NCBI GenBank assembly: GCA_017849555.1 | Contig: JAFIGU010000077.1 | Span: 50,758-114,757 of the forward strand | Source: Sphingomonas sp. | GTDB lineage: Bacteria; Pseudomonadota; Alphaproteobacteria; Sphingomonadales; Sphingomonadaceae | DNA length: 64,000 nt | Direction of reading: 5' to 3' | Part shown: positions 32,561 through 45,042 of the stretch, one piece after another | Position numbering within the stretch: position 1 is the first letter of the stretch | Layout: the number at the start of each line of letters is the position of its first letter | The notes under the pieces: model-generated | Seen by the model: only the letters and a program-made list of their open reading frames with translations | What the model was told of the DNA's origin: nothing | The model's database searches: none | Position numbers and translations under genes: made by a program

Positions 32561-35500
32561 TGGCGGACGAGGCAAAGACCGTCGTCGCCCGCCCGCTGTG
32601 GGTCCGCCTGCTGCGCGGGCTGGCCGTCGCGCTGGCGGCCCTTGCGGTGCTGCTGCTCGCGGTGCTGTTCGGGATCGACACCGATCCGGGGCGGCGCTTC
32701 GTCGCCGATCAGATCGGCAATTATCGCACCGCCGCCGGGCTCAACATCACGGTCGGGCGGATCGACGGGTCAATCTACGACAAGATGGTGCTGTCCGACG
32801 TCAGGGTCAGCGATCCCAAGGGGGTGTTCCTCACGTCGCCGCGGATCGACGTGGACTGGCGGCCGTTCGCCTTCATCCGCAATCATATCGACGTGCGCAG
32901 CCTGGAAAGCGGGCTCGTCACGATGCGCCGCAACCCGCAATTCACCCCCCAGCCGGCCGAGCCCAACGCGCCCTATCTACCCGATATCGACATCGATATC
33001 GGCAAGCTGCGGGTCGAGCGTTTCGTCACCGAGCCGCCGGTCGCCGGTGTGCGGCATGTCGGGCGGATCGTCGGCTCGGCGCATATCGCGGACCGGCGCG
33101 CGCAGATCGACGTCGATGCAGTCGCGTTGCGCGCGCCGGGGGTGTCGGGAGGTGATGCGCTCAAGCTGCATCTCGACGCGGTGCCCGACGACAATCGCCT
33201 CGCGATCGATCTCAAGCTCCGCGCGCCGGCGGGCGGGGTCGTTGCCGGGCTGATCGGGACGAAGGAACCGCTCGTCGCGACCGTCGGCGGCAAGGGAAGC
33301 TGGAAATCCTGGACCGGCAAGGCGCTGGCGACGCTCGGCGGCGGGCAGCTCGCCGATCTCGGCATCACCGCGCGCGACGGGCATATCGAGGTGCGCGGCT
33401 ATACCAAACCCGGCCTGTACCTCGCCGGGCCGGTCGAGCGGCTCACCGCGCCGAAGCTCGACGTCGCGATCGATACGACGCTGGCGCAGCGCAAGGCGGA
33501 TACGCGGATCAAGCTCACCTCGGACGCGCTGGCGATCGATTCCGGCGGGATCGTCGATCTGGCGAACAACAGCTTCGGCAATTTCGCGGTCGATGCGAAA
33601 TTGCTCACCCCCGGCGCGATCGCCCCCAACATGCGCGGGCGCGACGTGCTCGCGCGGCTGGTGCTCAACGGGCCGTTCGCCCGGCCGACGGTCGATTACA
33701 AGTTGCGCGCGACGACGCTCGGCTTCGCCGGCACGACGGTCGAGAATGTCTATGCCGAGGGGCAGGCGCGGGTCGATGCCAACCGCATCCTGATTCCGGT
33801 CCATGCCCGCGCGCGGCGCGTGAGCGGGCTTAACCCGGCGGTCGGCGGGCTTGCCAACAATGCCCGGATCGACGGCGATATCGCGATCACCTGGCCGTCG
33901 GTGATGTCGGACAATATGCGCATCCGCTCCGACAACGTCGACGCGACCGCCTTGTTCGCCGCCAATATCAAGACGGGGCGCTACACCGGCGCGTTCAACG
34001 GGCGGGTCAACAATTACCGCGTCGAGAGCATCGGTATCATCAACCTCACCACCGACGCGCATCTGGTGCCCGCGACGCGCGGCGGGTTCGGCATTGCGGG
34101 CAAGGTCGTCGCGCGGACCAGCCGGATCTTCAATTCGGGGGTCGAAAGCTTCCTCGGCGGCAATGCGGTGATGCGCGCCGATGTCGGCTATTCGCCCGAG
34201 GGCATCGTCACCTTCGCCAATCTGCGCGTCAACGCGCCGCAATTCCGCGTGACACGAGGGGGCGGCCGATATGACCCGGCCAACGGCAAGCTGGCGCTCA
34301 CCGCCGACGCCTCGTCGCGCCAATATGGTCCGATCACCGCGCGGATGAGCGGGACGGCGGCCGATCCCGTGATCCTGATCCACGCGCCGCGCCCCGGGGT
34401 CGGGGTCGGGCTTGCCGATCTCGACGCGCGGATCGTCGGCCGCGGCGATGCTTATGCGGTCACCGCCAAGGGCGGCACCACTTATGGCCCATTCACCGCC
34501 GACGTATTGGTCCGCACCGGGCGACAGCTCGCGGTCGACGTGCGCAAGGTCGTGTTCGCCGGGGTCGATATCACGGGACGGCTGGTGCAGACCGCCGCCG
34601 GGCCGTTCGCGGGGCAGCTCCATTTCGCCGGCTCGGGGCTGTCGGGCAATGCCAGGCTCGCCGCCGAGGGCAAATATCAGCGCGCCGATATCGACGCGCG
34701 CGCGCATGCCGCGAAGATCCCGGGATCGGTCGATTTCACGATCGGCCGCGCAATCGCGACCGCCAGCATCGTGCTCTACGATCAGCCCAAGGTGCTTGCC
34801 GACGTACAGATCGGCGACATGCGCTACGGCCCGACGGTGATCGAAAGCGCGCGCGCCAAGATCAATTATACCGGCGGCCGCGGCACCGCGCAGGCGCTGC
34901 TCACCGGGTCGAACGGGGTGCCGTTCCGCGTCGCCGCCAATGCACGGCTTGCCCCCGGCGACTGGCTCGTCGCGCTGAGCGGCAATGCCAATGGCGTCGG
35001 CTTCAAGACCGGCAGCCCGGCGCATATCACCTCGGCGCACGGCCGCTACGATCTGGCGCCGACCTTGATCACCTTCGACAAGGGCCGCGCGCGGATCAGC
35101 GGCAGCTATGGTGACAAGCTCGTCGCGCGCATGCAGCTCGACGCGCTCGATCTGTCGATCGCCGACGCCTTCGTTCCCGATATCGGCATCGGCGGGCAGG
35201 CGACCGGCACCGTCGAGATCAGCCAGGCCGGTTCGGGCGCGGTGCCCGATGTCGATGCGCGGCTGAAGATCGCGGACTTCACCCGGTCGAGCCTCGTCAC
35301 GGTGTCCGAGCCGGTCGACGTCGAGCTGATCGGCCACCTCTCCGGCGCGGGCGGCGAGGCGCGCGCGCTCGTCAAGCGCGGGCCGACGACGGTCGGGCGG
35401 ATGGTCGCGACCCTCCGCCCGCTGCCGGCGGGCGAGGGGAGGTGGATGGAGCGGCTGATGCAGGCGCCGCTCGGCGGCGGCATCCGCTACAACGGGCCGG

Positions 35501-36759
35501 CGGGGGTGCTGTTCAGCTTCGGTGGGCTCGCCAACCAGCAATTGTCCGGCGCGATCGCGGTGGCGGCCGATTTCGGCGGGCGGCTCGCCGCGCCGCAGCT
35601 CAACGGGCTCGTCCGCGCCGACAATCTCACCTATGACAATGAGACCTATGGCACGCGGCTGACGCAGATCCAGCTCCGCGGGCGCTTCACCGCCGATCGC
35701 TTCCAGCTCGATTCGCTCCAGGCGCGCGCGGGCGAGGGGACGGTCCAGGCCAGGGGCTTCGCCAGCCTGTCCGCCGAGCAACATTATCCGATGAACGTCA
35801 CCGTGACGCTCGATCGCGCGAACCTCGCCAAGTCCGACGCGCTCGGCGCGACCGCGAGCGGCACGCTCAACATCACCAATGGGCCGGGCGGCGGGCTGAT
35901 CAAGGCCGATATCGTCGTGCCCAACGCGCGCTATCAGATCGTGCGGCAGGGCGCGGCGGAGGTGCCCGAACTCACCGGGGTGCGCCGCAAGGGCGACATT
36001 CGCGTCGCGCGGCCGACCGATCGCCCGGTCGAGACGCCGATCGGGCTGTTCAAGCTCGATATGCGCCTGCGCGCCGACAACCAGCTCTACCTGTCGGGGA
36101 TGGGGCTGGAGAGCGAGTGGCAGATGGACATGCGCGTCACCGGCACCACCGCGGCGCCGATCGTAACCGGCGGGCTCGATCTGGTCCGCGGCACTTACTC
36201 CTTCGCGGGGACGCGCTTCGACGTGACGCGCGGACGGATTCGCTTCCAGGGCGGGGCGCTGCTCGATCCCGATATCGATATCCAGGCGACGACGACCAAG
36301 AACAGCACCACGTTCAACATCGATATCGCGGGGACGGGGCAGAAGCCGCAGATCAACTTCTCCTCCACCCCGACGCTGCCGCAGGACGAGGTGCTGAGCC
36401 GGCTGCTGTTCGGCACCAACCCGGAGAACCTGTCGGCGATCGAGGCGGTCCAGCTCGCCGCCGCGCTCAATTCGCTGCGCGGATCGGGCGGGGGGATCAA
36501 CCCGCTCGGCAAATTGCGCTCGGCGACCGGCTTCGATCGCCTGCGCGTGCTCGGCGCCGATCAGGCGACCGGGCGGGGCACCGCGCTCGCCGCCGGCAAA
36601 TACCTCACGCGCAACATCTATATCGAGATCGTCACCGATGCGCGCGGCTTCACCGCGACGCAGCTGACCGTCGCGATCACCAAATCGCTCAGCGTACTGA
36701 CGCAGGTCGGCTCGTTCGGCGGCTCGAACGCCTCGGTGCGTTATTCGAAGGATTATTGA
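32560..36759 (+). CDS. tamB: Translocation/assembly module protein TamB (AsmA-like, DUF490)
   Basis: Very long (1399 residues) inner-membrane-anchored protein spanning the periplasm as a beta-taco groove, thought to carry phospholipid between membranes together with TamA. A single N-terminal membrane segment (GLAVALAALAVLLLAVLFGI) is followed by a long repetitive beta-rich body. The C-terminal DUF490 domain is conserved (GGLDLVRGTYSFAGTRFDVT, RGRIRFQGGALLDPDIDIQA, SSTPTLPQDEVLSRLLFG). Translation is coupled to tamA. Confidence 0.94.
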   Translation: MADEAKTVVARPLWVRLLRGLAVALAALAVLLLAVLFGIDTDPGRRFVADQIGNYRTAAGLNITVGRIDGSIYDKMVLSDVRVSDPKGVFLTSPRIDVDWRPFAFIRNHIDVRSLESGLVTMRRNPQFTPQPAEPNAPYLPDIDIDIGKLRVERFVTEPPVAGVRHVGRIVGSAHIADRRAQIDVDAVALRAPGVSGGDALKLHLDAVPDDNRLAIDLKLRAPAGGVVAGLIGTKEPLVATVGGKGSWKSWTGKALATLGGGQLADLGITARDGHIEVRGYTKPGLYLAGPVERLTAPKLDVAIDTTLAQRKADTRIKLTSDALAIDSGGIVDLANNSFGNFAVDAKLLTPGAIAPNMRGRDVLARLVLNGPFARPTVDYKLRATTLGFAGTTVENVYAEGQARVDANRILIPVHARARRVSGLNPAVGGLANNARIDGDIAITWPSVMSDNMRIRSDNVDATALFAANIKTGRYTGAFNGRVNNYRVESIGIINLTTDAHLVPATRGGFGIAGKVVARTSRIFNSGVESFLGGNAVMRADVGYSPEGIVTFANLRVNAPQFRVTRGGGRYDPANGKLALTADASSRQYGPITARMSGTAADPVILIHAPRPGVGVGLADLDARIVGRGDAYAVTAKGGTTYGPFTADVLVRTGRQLAVDVRKVVFAGVDITGRLVQTAAGPFAGQLHFAGSGLSGNARLAAEGKYQRADIDARAHAAKIPGSVDFTIGRAIATASIVLYDQPKVLADVQIGDMRYGPTVIESARAKINYTGGRGTAQALLTGSNGVPFRVAANARLAPGDWLVALSGNANGVGFKTGSPAHITSAHGRYDLAPTLITFDKGRARISGSYGDKLVARMQLDALDLSIADAFVPDIGIGGQATGTVEISQAGSGAVPDVDARLKIADFTRSSLVTVSEPVDVELIGHLSGAGGEARALVKRGPTTVGRMVATLRPLPAGEGRWMERLMQAPLGGGIRYNGPAGVLFSFGGLANQQLSGAIAVAADFGGRLAAPQLNGLVRADNLTYDNETYGTRLTQIQLRGRFTADRFQLDSLQARAGEGTVQARGFASLSAEQHYPMNVTVTLDRANLAKSDALGATASGTLNITNGPGGGLIKADIVVPNARYQIVRQGAAEVPELTGVRRKGDIRVARPTDRPVETPIGLFKLDMRLRADNQLYLSGMGLESEWQMDMRVTGTTAAPIVTGGLDLVRGTYSFAGTRFDVTRGRIRFQGGALLDPDIDIQATTTKNSTTFNIDIAGTGQKPQINFSSTPTLPQDEVLSRLLFGTNPENLSAIEAVQLAAALNSLRGSGGGINPLGKLRSATGFDRLRVLGADQATGRGTALAAGKYLTRNIYIEIVTDARGFTATQLTVAITKSLSVLTQVGSFGGSNASVRYSKDY

Positions 36760-36776
36760 CAGCTATGTAGATACAT
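36756..36776 (+). promoter_or_regulatory. TTGACA with adjoining palindrome upstream of the flavin monooxygenase
   Basis: A consensus -35-like TTGACA spans the tamB stop and is followed by the 12-bp palindrome ATGTA-GA-TACAT (36765-36776), which would fall in a promoter spacer, the usual place for a repressor operator. No good -10 is seen at the right distance, so this is tentative. Confidence 0.35.
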
Positions 36777-36828
36777 CTTCCCTCCGCGGCCGAAATCGAA
36801 TATCGGGTATGGGGAGAGAGGATATCGC

Positions 36829-38304
<1,476 letters not shown>

Positions 38305-38679
38305 GCGGGCTCAGAGGTGATCCACCCCGGCGAAGGCCGGGGTCGGGCGTCGGACCGGTCGTAACCGGTCCCCGGCCTTGGCCGGGTGGGCTTCAGGTGA
38401 TCGCTATTTTAATGCCCAATGCTCCGGGCGACGATCGTACGCCCGGCGGATTGAACACCAGCCAGACGCAAAACGTCCGCTCTCGGTGTGCGTCTGAGAG
38501 CTGAAAGGGGGCAGCGCGACTCGCGCTCGGGCCGCAATCGTTAACGATTCGATTGCCGCATCAACGGATCGGGGAAGTGCGCGCCGGACGCTCCAGCGCG
38601 GTAAACAGCTTCGGCCCGACATCTCCCATTTCCGTAAAAACGGCAATGAAATCAATGATATCGAGCCGAAGCCCGCTGG
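38305..38679. other. Gene-poor stretch with three hairpins and a 14-bp palindrome
   Basis: No convincing gene. After the monooxygenase stop come three consecutive perfect dyads: 38325-38342, 38352-38371 (GGACCGGT/ACCGGTCC) and 38371-38386 (CCCGGCC/GGCCGGG), forming a terminator-like repeat cluster. At 38536-38549 there is a perfect palindrome AATCGTTAACGATT, inside a larger GCAATCG...CGATTGC dyad, which could be an operator. Confidence 0.6.
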
Positions 38680-38733
38680 TTACCAGGGACGGAGGTCCGT
38701 GGAGTAGATCAGCGACAGAATGAACGCGAGCAT
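38680..38733 (-). CDS. Candidate 17-residue hydrophobic micro-protein
   Basis: ATG 38733 is preceded at ideal distance by AAGGGAG. It opens a 17-codon frame encoding MLAFILSLIYSTDLRPW with high third-position GC, matching local coding style. The first eleven residues are hydrophobic enough for one membrane insertion. A promoter-like pair (TTGATT 38802-38807, 18 bases, TATTAA 38778-38783) and a UUCG-capped 7-bp leader hairpin (38751-38768) lie directly upstream on the same strand. Size and composition recall type I toxin peptides such as Ibs or small membrane regulators, but no antisense RNA is evident. It is divergent from the EAL gene. Confidence 0.4.
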   Translation of the reverse strand: MLAFILSLIYSTDLRPW

Positions 38734-38750
38734 GGTTTTCTCCCTTATCG

Positions 38751-38807
38751 GCAACCGCGAACGGTTGCGGGATATTCTTAATAGAAAATCAACCATTTCG
38801 CAATCAA
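38751..38807 (-). promoter_or_regulatory. Promoter and UUCG hairpin leader of the micro-protein candidate
   Basis: Minus strand: TTGATT (38802-38807), 18-base spacer, TATTAA (38778-38783), predicted start near 38771. The leader contains GCAACCG-UUCG-CGGUUGC (38751-38768), a 7-bp stem with the extra-stable UUCG tetraloop, which occurs only when read on the minus strand. Confidence 0.4.
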
Positions 38808-38899
38808 AGTGTTGATCGCCTTTTGGGACAGTGGCTTGGGTCCCGACCTTTCCCGCCGATTAACGATATCTTCAGCCCTTCCCGATATCGCTGAGACTG

Positions 38900-40203
38900 A
38901 TGATGTCGCGCCGATCGCACTTGCTCCCTGAGGATGCCGCGCCCGAGGTGAGCGGTGCATTGGACGTACCCGTCCGTCCCGAAACGGGATGGCGGTGCGT
39001 GATCCTGACGGAGATCGCGAATTTCGCGGCGTTGCGCCGTGACTTGGGCAATGACGGCGCGCGTACGCTGGTCGATCGGATCGCGACGCGGCTGGAGGAT
39101 GCCGCGCCGCTCGGCGTCGTCACAATCGTCGGGCGCAACCTTGTCGAGGTGATCGCGGAAGTCGGGTCGAGCGCCGAATATGACGCGCTGTTGACCGCAC
39201 TTTACGCGGTCGGCGGGCAGTCGCTCGATATCGCCGGGCGGAAATGCGAGCCGTCGCTGATCTTCGGAACGGCGATCGCGTCGCAGACCGATCTCGATAT
39301 GGTGACGATCGTCGAACGCGCCGAGGCGGCGCTCGAACGCTCGCGCCGCAACGTGCTTCGGTCGCCGGCGGCGGAAGTCAGCGGCGCTTCGTTGATGATG
39401 GAACTCGATCGGGCGATCGAGAACGACGAGCTGGTGATGTTCTACCAGCCGAAATTCCACGTTCGCCGCCAGCAGGTTACCTGCGCGGAGGCGTTGATCC
39501 GCTGGCGCCACCCGGAACGCGGGATGATCCCGCCGGGCGATTTCATCGCCGCCGCGGAAGAAGCCGATCTGATCGACCGGCTGACCTTGTGGACGATCCG
39601 CCGCGTGATCGCCGATCAGGCGCGCTTCCGGGAAGCCGGGCACGATCTCCGGCTGTTCGTCAATCTTTCGGGCCAGCTGCTCGCCGACACGGCGTTCATC
39701 GAGCAGGCATGCGAGATGATCACCGGGAGCGACGCGACGCTCGGGTTCGAGGTCACCGAAACCTCGGTGATCCGCGATCCGGTGAGCGCGATCGCCAACC
39801 TGCAGAAATTCGCCGATATCGGCATCCGCATCGCGATCGACGATTACGGCGCCGGGCTGTCGAGCCTCGCCTACCTCAAGCAGCTCCCGGCGAGCGAGCT
39901 GAAGATCGACAAATTGTTCGTGACCCAGCTCACCAGCTCCAACCGCGACCCGCTGATCGTTCGCTCGACGATCGATCTGGCGCATGCGCTGGAGATGGAG
40001 GTCGTCGCGGAAGGGGTGGAAAGCCACGCCGCGCTCGCGCTGCTCACCGTGATGGGGTGCGACATGGTGCAGGGCTTCCTGATCAGCCGCCCGGTCGCCG
40101 GCGAGGCGCTGATCGAATTCCTCGACGATGAGTCCCGGCAGCAAGCCGCCGCGCATGACGCTCGCAACCCGCTCAACCGCCTGGCTTCGGTCTGGAAGCG
40201 GGG

Positions 40204-40207
<4 letters not shown>
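38900..40207 (+). CDS. Cyclic-di-GMP phosphodiesterase (EAL) with degenerate GGDEF-like N-terminus
   Basis: A 435-residue cytosolic protein expected to hydrolyse c-di-GMP to pGpG. Residues ~30-165 follow a GGDEF-like fold (ILTEIANFAALRRDLGNDGA) but the active loop reads VGRNLVE instead of GGDEF, so synthesis is not expected. The EAL domain is complete: E197-A-L199, the N of FVNLSGQ, E of FEVTETS, the DD pair in AIDDYGAGLSSLAYLKQL, K of ELKIDKLF, E of AEGVES and Q of VQGFLISRP. Start ATG 38900 or 38903, SD weak. Its stop overlaps the start of the hybrid kinase gene (ATGA), coupling phosphodiesterase and kinase production. Confidence 0.92.
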
Positions 40208-42600
<2,393 letters not shown>

Positions 42601-42618
42601 GGCAATAAAGGTACGCAC

Positions 42619-42657
42619 ATGAAACGACTGCCGCGCGATCCGGTCCCACGCCAATGA
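42619..42657 (+). CDS. Possible 12-codon leader peptide coupled to the response regulator
   Basis: ATG 42619, six bases after AAAGG, reads MKRLPRDPVPRQ and stops at TGA 42655-42657, which overlaps the regulator ATG 42654 (ATGA). The regulator start lacks its own SD, so its translation could depend on ribosomes finishing this short frame. The peptide itself is Arg/Pro-rich and resembles no known protein. Confidence 0.35.
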   Translation: MKRLPRDPVPRQ

Positions 42658-43040
42658 ATGTTCTTTTTATTGAAGACGACCGGATGAACCGGCGCGTGGT
42701 TCGCGACATGCTGGAAGTCGCGGGCGCCGCCATGGCCGAAGCAGAAAGCGCCGAGGAAGGATTAGCGATCCTCGATCGCGAGGATTTCGATATCCTTCTG
42801 GTCGACCTGCGCATGCCGGGGATGGACGGCATTTCGGCGATCCGCGAAATCCGCAAGCGCGGCGATGCCAAGGCGTCAGTGCCGGTGATCGTCGTCACCG
42901 CCGATACCGCCCCCGATCTGCGTGAGCGCTGCCTGGAGGCAGGCGCCGACGATGTGATCTTCAAGCCGGTCGCGATGGACATCCTGTTCGAATCGATGGG
43001 CCGCGTGCTCGCGTCCGGCGACGACGGGATGATCCTCTGA
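42654..43040 (+). CDS. Single-domain CheY-like response regulator
   Basis: A 128-residue receiver domain without output domain. The acidic pocket is D8-D9 (FIEDDRMN), the phospho-acceptor D51 in LLVDLRMPGMDG, a Thr in VVTADTA and Lys in IFKPVAMD. This is a complete active site. It lies at the end of the EAL-hybrid kinase operon and is the natural phosphotransfer partner of that kinase. The lack of an output domain suggests protein-protein signalling, perhaps to the phosphodiesterase. Translation start appears coupled to a 12-codon leader. Confidence 0.92.
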   Translation: MNVLFIEDDRMNRRVVRDMLEVAGAAMAEAESAEEGLAILDREDFDILLVDLRMPGMDGISAIREIRKRGDAKASVPVIVVTADTAPDLRERCLEAGADDVIFKPVAMDILFESMGRVLASGDDGMIL

Positions 43041-43083
43041 CGCTACTCCCCCGGGTCCCCACGAAGGCGGGGGCACAGCCTGG

Positions 43084-43103
43084 GCTCCCGCCTTCGCGGG
43101 AGC
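43084..43103. terminator. Convergent hairpin between the regulator and methyltransferase genes
   Basis: Perfect 8-bp dyad GCTCCCGC-CTTC-GCGGGAGC in an 88-base gap between convergent stops. An imperfect GC-rich dyad precedes it. No T-tract; probably one of the sphingomonad dyad repeats acting as a bidirectional barrier. Confidence 0.5.
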
Positions 43104-43128
43104 ACAAAGAGGGGCTCGCTCTCGACGT

Positions 43129-43968
43129 CTAAACCTTCGGCTTGCCGATCGCCGCCGCGAGCGAGGCGGTGGCGCTGCCGCGTCTTGCCGGCAGCGGCTG
43201 ATCGGGCGAGGGTGCCCAGGCGGTGAGATAGACGATCGCGAAGCGCTCGGTAGTGCGCCCGTCGGCATCCGCCTGACGGGCGAACGCCGCCGCCGTCCGC
43301 ATCAGCACCTCGCGCGGCATCGCGCGGCGCTCCGCCAGCAGGTTGCCCGCGCCCATGTAGCGCAGATCGTCGAACAGCCGCCCGATATCGCGGTATCGCA
43401 CGTCGAGCGTCTCGATATCGGCGACCGGGAGCGCGAAGCCGGCGCGCAGCAGCAGGTCCCCCGCCGCGCGGACGTCGATCTGCGGGTGGAGCCGCGGCGC
43501 CGGCCGATCGCCTTCCGCCTCGCGCAGCGCGGTGCGCAACGCGGGCAGGCTGCCCGCGCCGACAAATGCGCCGAGAAACAGCCCGTCGGGACGAAGCGCG
43601 CGGCGGATCAGCGCCAGCGCGCCCGGCAGGTCGTTCACCGTATCGAGCACCCCGGCCGAGACGATCAGATCGAACGACGCATCCGCAAACGGCAGGCGAT
43701 CCTCGTCGCCCTGCACCCCGCCCGATTGCGCGGCGAAGCGATGCCCCGCGTCGAGCCGCACGATGCGCGCGCCGGGCGGGGCAGGAAAGGCACCGTCGAA
43801 GCTGCCGAGATCGAGCACGTCGTGGAACGAACGTTTCACGCTCGCCAGCCGGTCGAGCAGCCCGTCGATCATCGCGGCGCGCAGGAAATCGTGCGCGGGG
43901 TAGCGATCGGCGATCCGGTCGCGGCGCATCCGGCGGGCGTTGCGGTCGAAGATTTCGGGGGGGCGCAT
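43129..43968 (-). CDS. SAM-dependent methyltransferase-fold protein, NDUFAF5/BioC-like
   Basis: A 279-residue class I methyltransferase fold. The start ATG 43968 gives MRPPEIFDRNARRMRRDRIA; an upstream ATG at 44013 would add 15 unlikely residues. FDRNARRMRRDRIAD strongly recalls human NDUFAF5, which modifies an arginine of complex I. SAM-binding motifs are VLDLGSFDGAF, VRLDAG, ASFDLIVSAGVLDTVNDLPG and RRALRPDGLFLGAF. In alphaproteobacteria this gene stands back to back with comF, as here (44-base divergent gap). A complex I assembly role is inferred from homology. It lacks the biotin genes expected for true BioC. Confidence 0.85.
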   Translation of the reverse strand: MRPPEIFDRNARRMRRDRIADRYPAHDFLRAAMIDGLLDRLASVKRSFHDVLDLGSFDGAFPAPPGARIVRLDAGHRFAAQSGGVQGDEDRLPFADASFDLIVSAGVLDTVNDLPGALALIRRALRPDGLFLGAFVGAGSLPALRTALREAEGDRPAPRLHPQIDVRAAGDLLLRAGFALPVADIETLDVRYRDIGRLFDDLRYMGAGNLLAERRAMPREVLMRTAAAFARQADADGRTTERFAIVYLTAWAPSPDQPLPARRGSATASLAAAIGKPKV

Positions 43969-44012
43969 GCGCGGGGCTTGTGCCCGCACCCGATCGGCGG
44001 GACAAGGGCGCA

Positions 44013-44753
44013 ATGCCGGGGGGCCGGATCAGACAGGGGATGGCGCAGGCGCTCGGGCTGGCGCTGCCGCCGCGCTGCCCCGGTTGCGGCGCGGTGACCC
44101 CCGCCGATCACCGCTTCTGCGCGGGTTGCTGGGGGAGCCTGCATTTTCTCGGGCCGCCGTGGTGCGCGGGCTGCAACCTGCCTTTCGCGTTCGATCGCGG
44201 GGCAGGGGCGTTATGCGGCACCTGTCTCGCCGATCCGCCGCGTCATCGCGGGGTGCGCGCCGCGGTCGCTTATGGCGCGGTCGCGCGGACGCTGGCGCTG
44301 AAGCTCAACTATGGCGGGCGCGCCGCTTATGCCGAAACCGCGGCGCGCCATATGGCGCGGCTGATGCCGGCGGGCGCGGACCTGCTCGTCCCGGTGCCGC
44401 TGCATCGCTGGCGGTTGTGGCGGCGCGGCTATAATCAGGCGGGGCTGATCGCCGGGGCACTGGCGCGGCTGACCGGAATGCCGGTCGATCATCGCGCGCT
44501 CGAGCGGCACCGCGCGACCCCGGTGCTGCGCGGGCTCGGCGCGCGCGGTCGTCGCGCGGCACTGGCGGGGGCGCTGCGCGTTGCACCGGGGCGCAAGGCG
44601 AGCGTCGCGGGGCGGGCGGGGGTGGTGGCCGGCGATGTCCACACCAGCGGCGCGACGGGCAATGCCGCGACATCGGCGTTGCTGGCGGCGGGCGCCGCGA
44701 GCGTCACGATCCTGTGCTGGGCGCGAGTGCTCGACATGAGCGAGGCGGATTGA
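44013..44753 (+). CDS. comF: ComF family phosphoribosyltransferase-like protein
   Basis: A 246-residue ComF/GntX protein related to natural-competence DNA uptake. The N-terminal zinc-binding part holds CPGC...CAGC and CAGC...CGTC pairs. The C-terminal type I PRTase domain has LLVPVPLHRWRLWRRGYNQA and the PRPP loop VVAGDVHTSGATGNA. The start ATG 44013 (AAGGG upstream) or 44040 is possible. The DNA-uptake role is established for Gram-positive and Haemophilus homologues but not known in sphingomonads. It begins a four-gene run ending with DUF1178. Confidence 0.9.
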   Translation: MPGGRIRQGMAQALGLALPPRCPGCGAVTPADHRFCAGCWGSLHFLGPPWCAGCNLPFAFDRGAGALCGTCLADPPRHRGVRAAVAYGAVARTLALKLNYGGRAAYAETAARHMARLMPAGADLLVPVPLHRWRLWRRGYNQAGLIAGALARLTGMPVDHRALERHRATPVLRGLGARGRRAALAGALRVAPGRKASVAGRAGVVAGDVHTSGATGNAATSALLAAGAASVTILCWARVLDMSEAD

Positions 44754-44784
44754 CAACCGCCGCCCCGACCCACACTTCGGCAGG

Positions 44785-45042
44785 ATGGCGAATGTCGAAA
44801 TCTATACCAAGGCCTTTTGTCCCTATTGCACGCGCGCGCTGCGCCTGCTGGCGGAGAAGGGCGTCGAGCCGACCGAATATGACATCACGATGGGCGGCCC
44901 CAAACGCGGCGAGATGATCCAGCGCGCCGGCGGGCGGACCACCGTGCCGCAGGTGTTCATCGGCGATCGGCATATCGGCGGATCGGACGATCTCGCCGCA
45001 CTGGAAGCGGCGGGCAAGCTCGACGCGCTGCTCGCGGCGTGA
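44785..45042 (+). CDS. grxC: Glutaredoxin 3
   Basis: An 85-residue glutaredoxin that reduces protein disulphides and glutathione mixed disulphides with glutathione. It has dithiol active site C12-P-Y-C15, GSH-binding TTVPQVFIGDRHIGG (cis-Pro) and GSDDLAAL. The stop overlaps the GTG start of the nitrilase-family gene. This grxC-nitrilase-DUF1178 arrangement is conserved in alphaproteobacteria and suggests a link between glutathione redox and the amidase product. Confidence 0.95.
   Translation: MANVEIYTKAFCPYCTRALRLLAEKGVEPTEYDITMGGPKRGEMIQRAGGRTTVPQVFIGDRHIGGSDDLAALEAAGKLDALLAA

Noticed and set aside
32977-35784. Long minus-strand open frame (935 codons) opposite tamB
   Set aside because: Same type of antisense shadow; tamB on the plus strand has all expected features and upstream coupling to tamA.
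38404-38655. 83-codon minus-strand frame downstream of the micro-protein
   Set aside because: Codon use and composition look random, no SD, and the palindrome and repeats interrupt any plausible domain.
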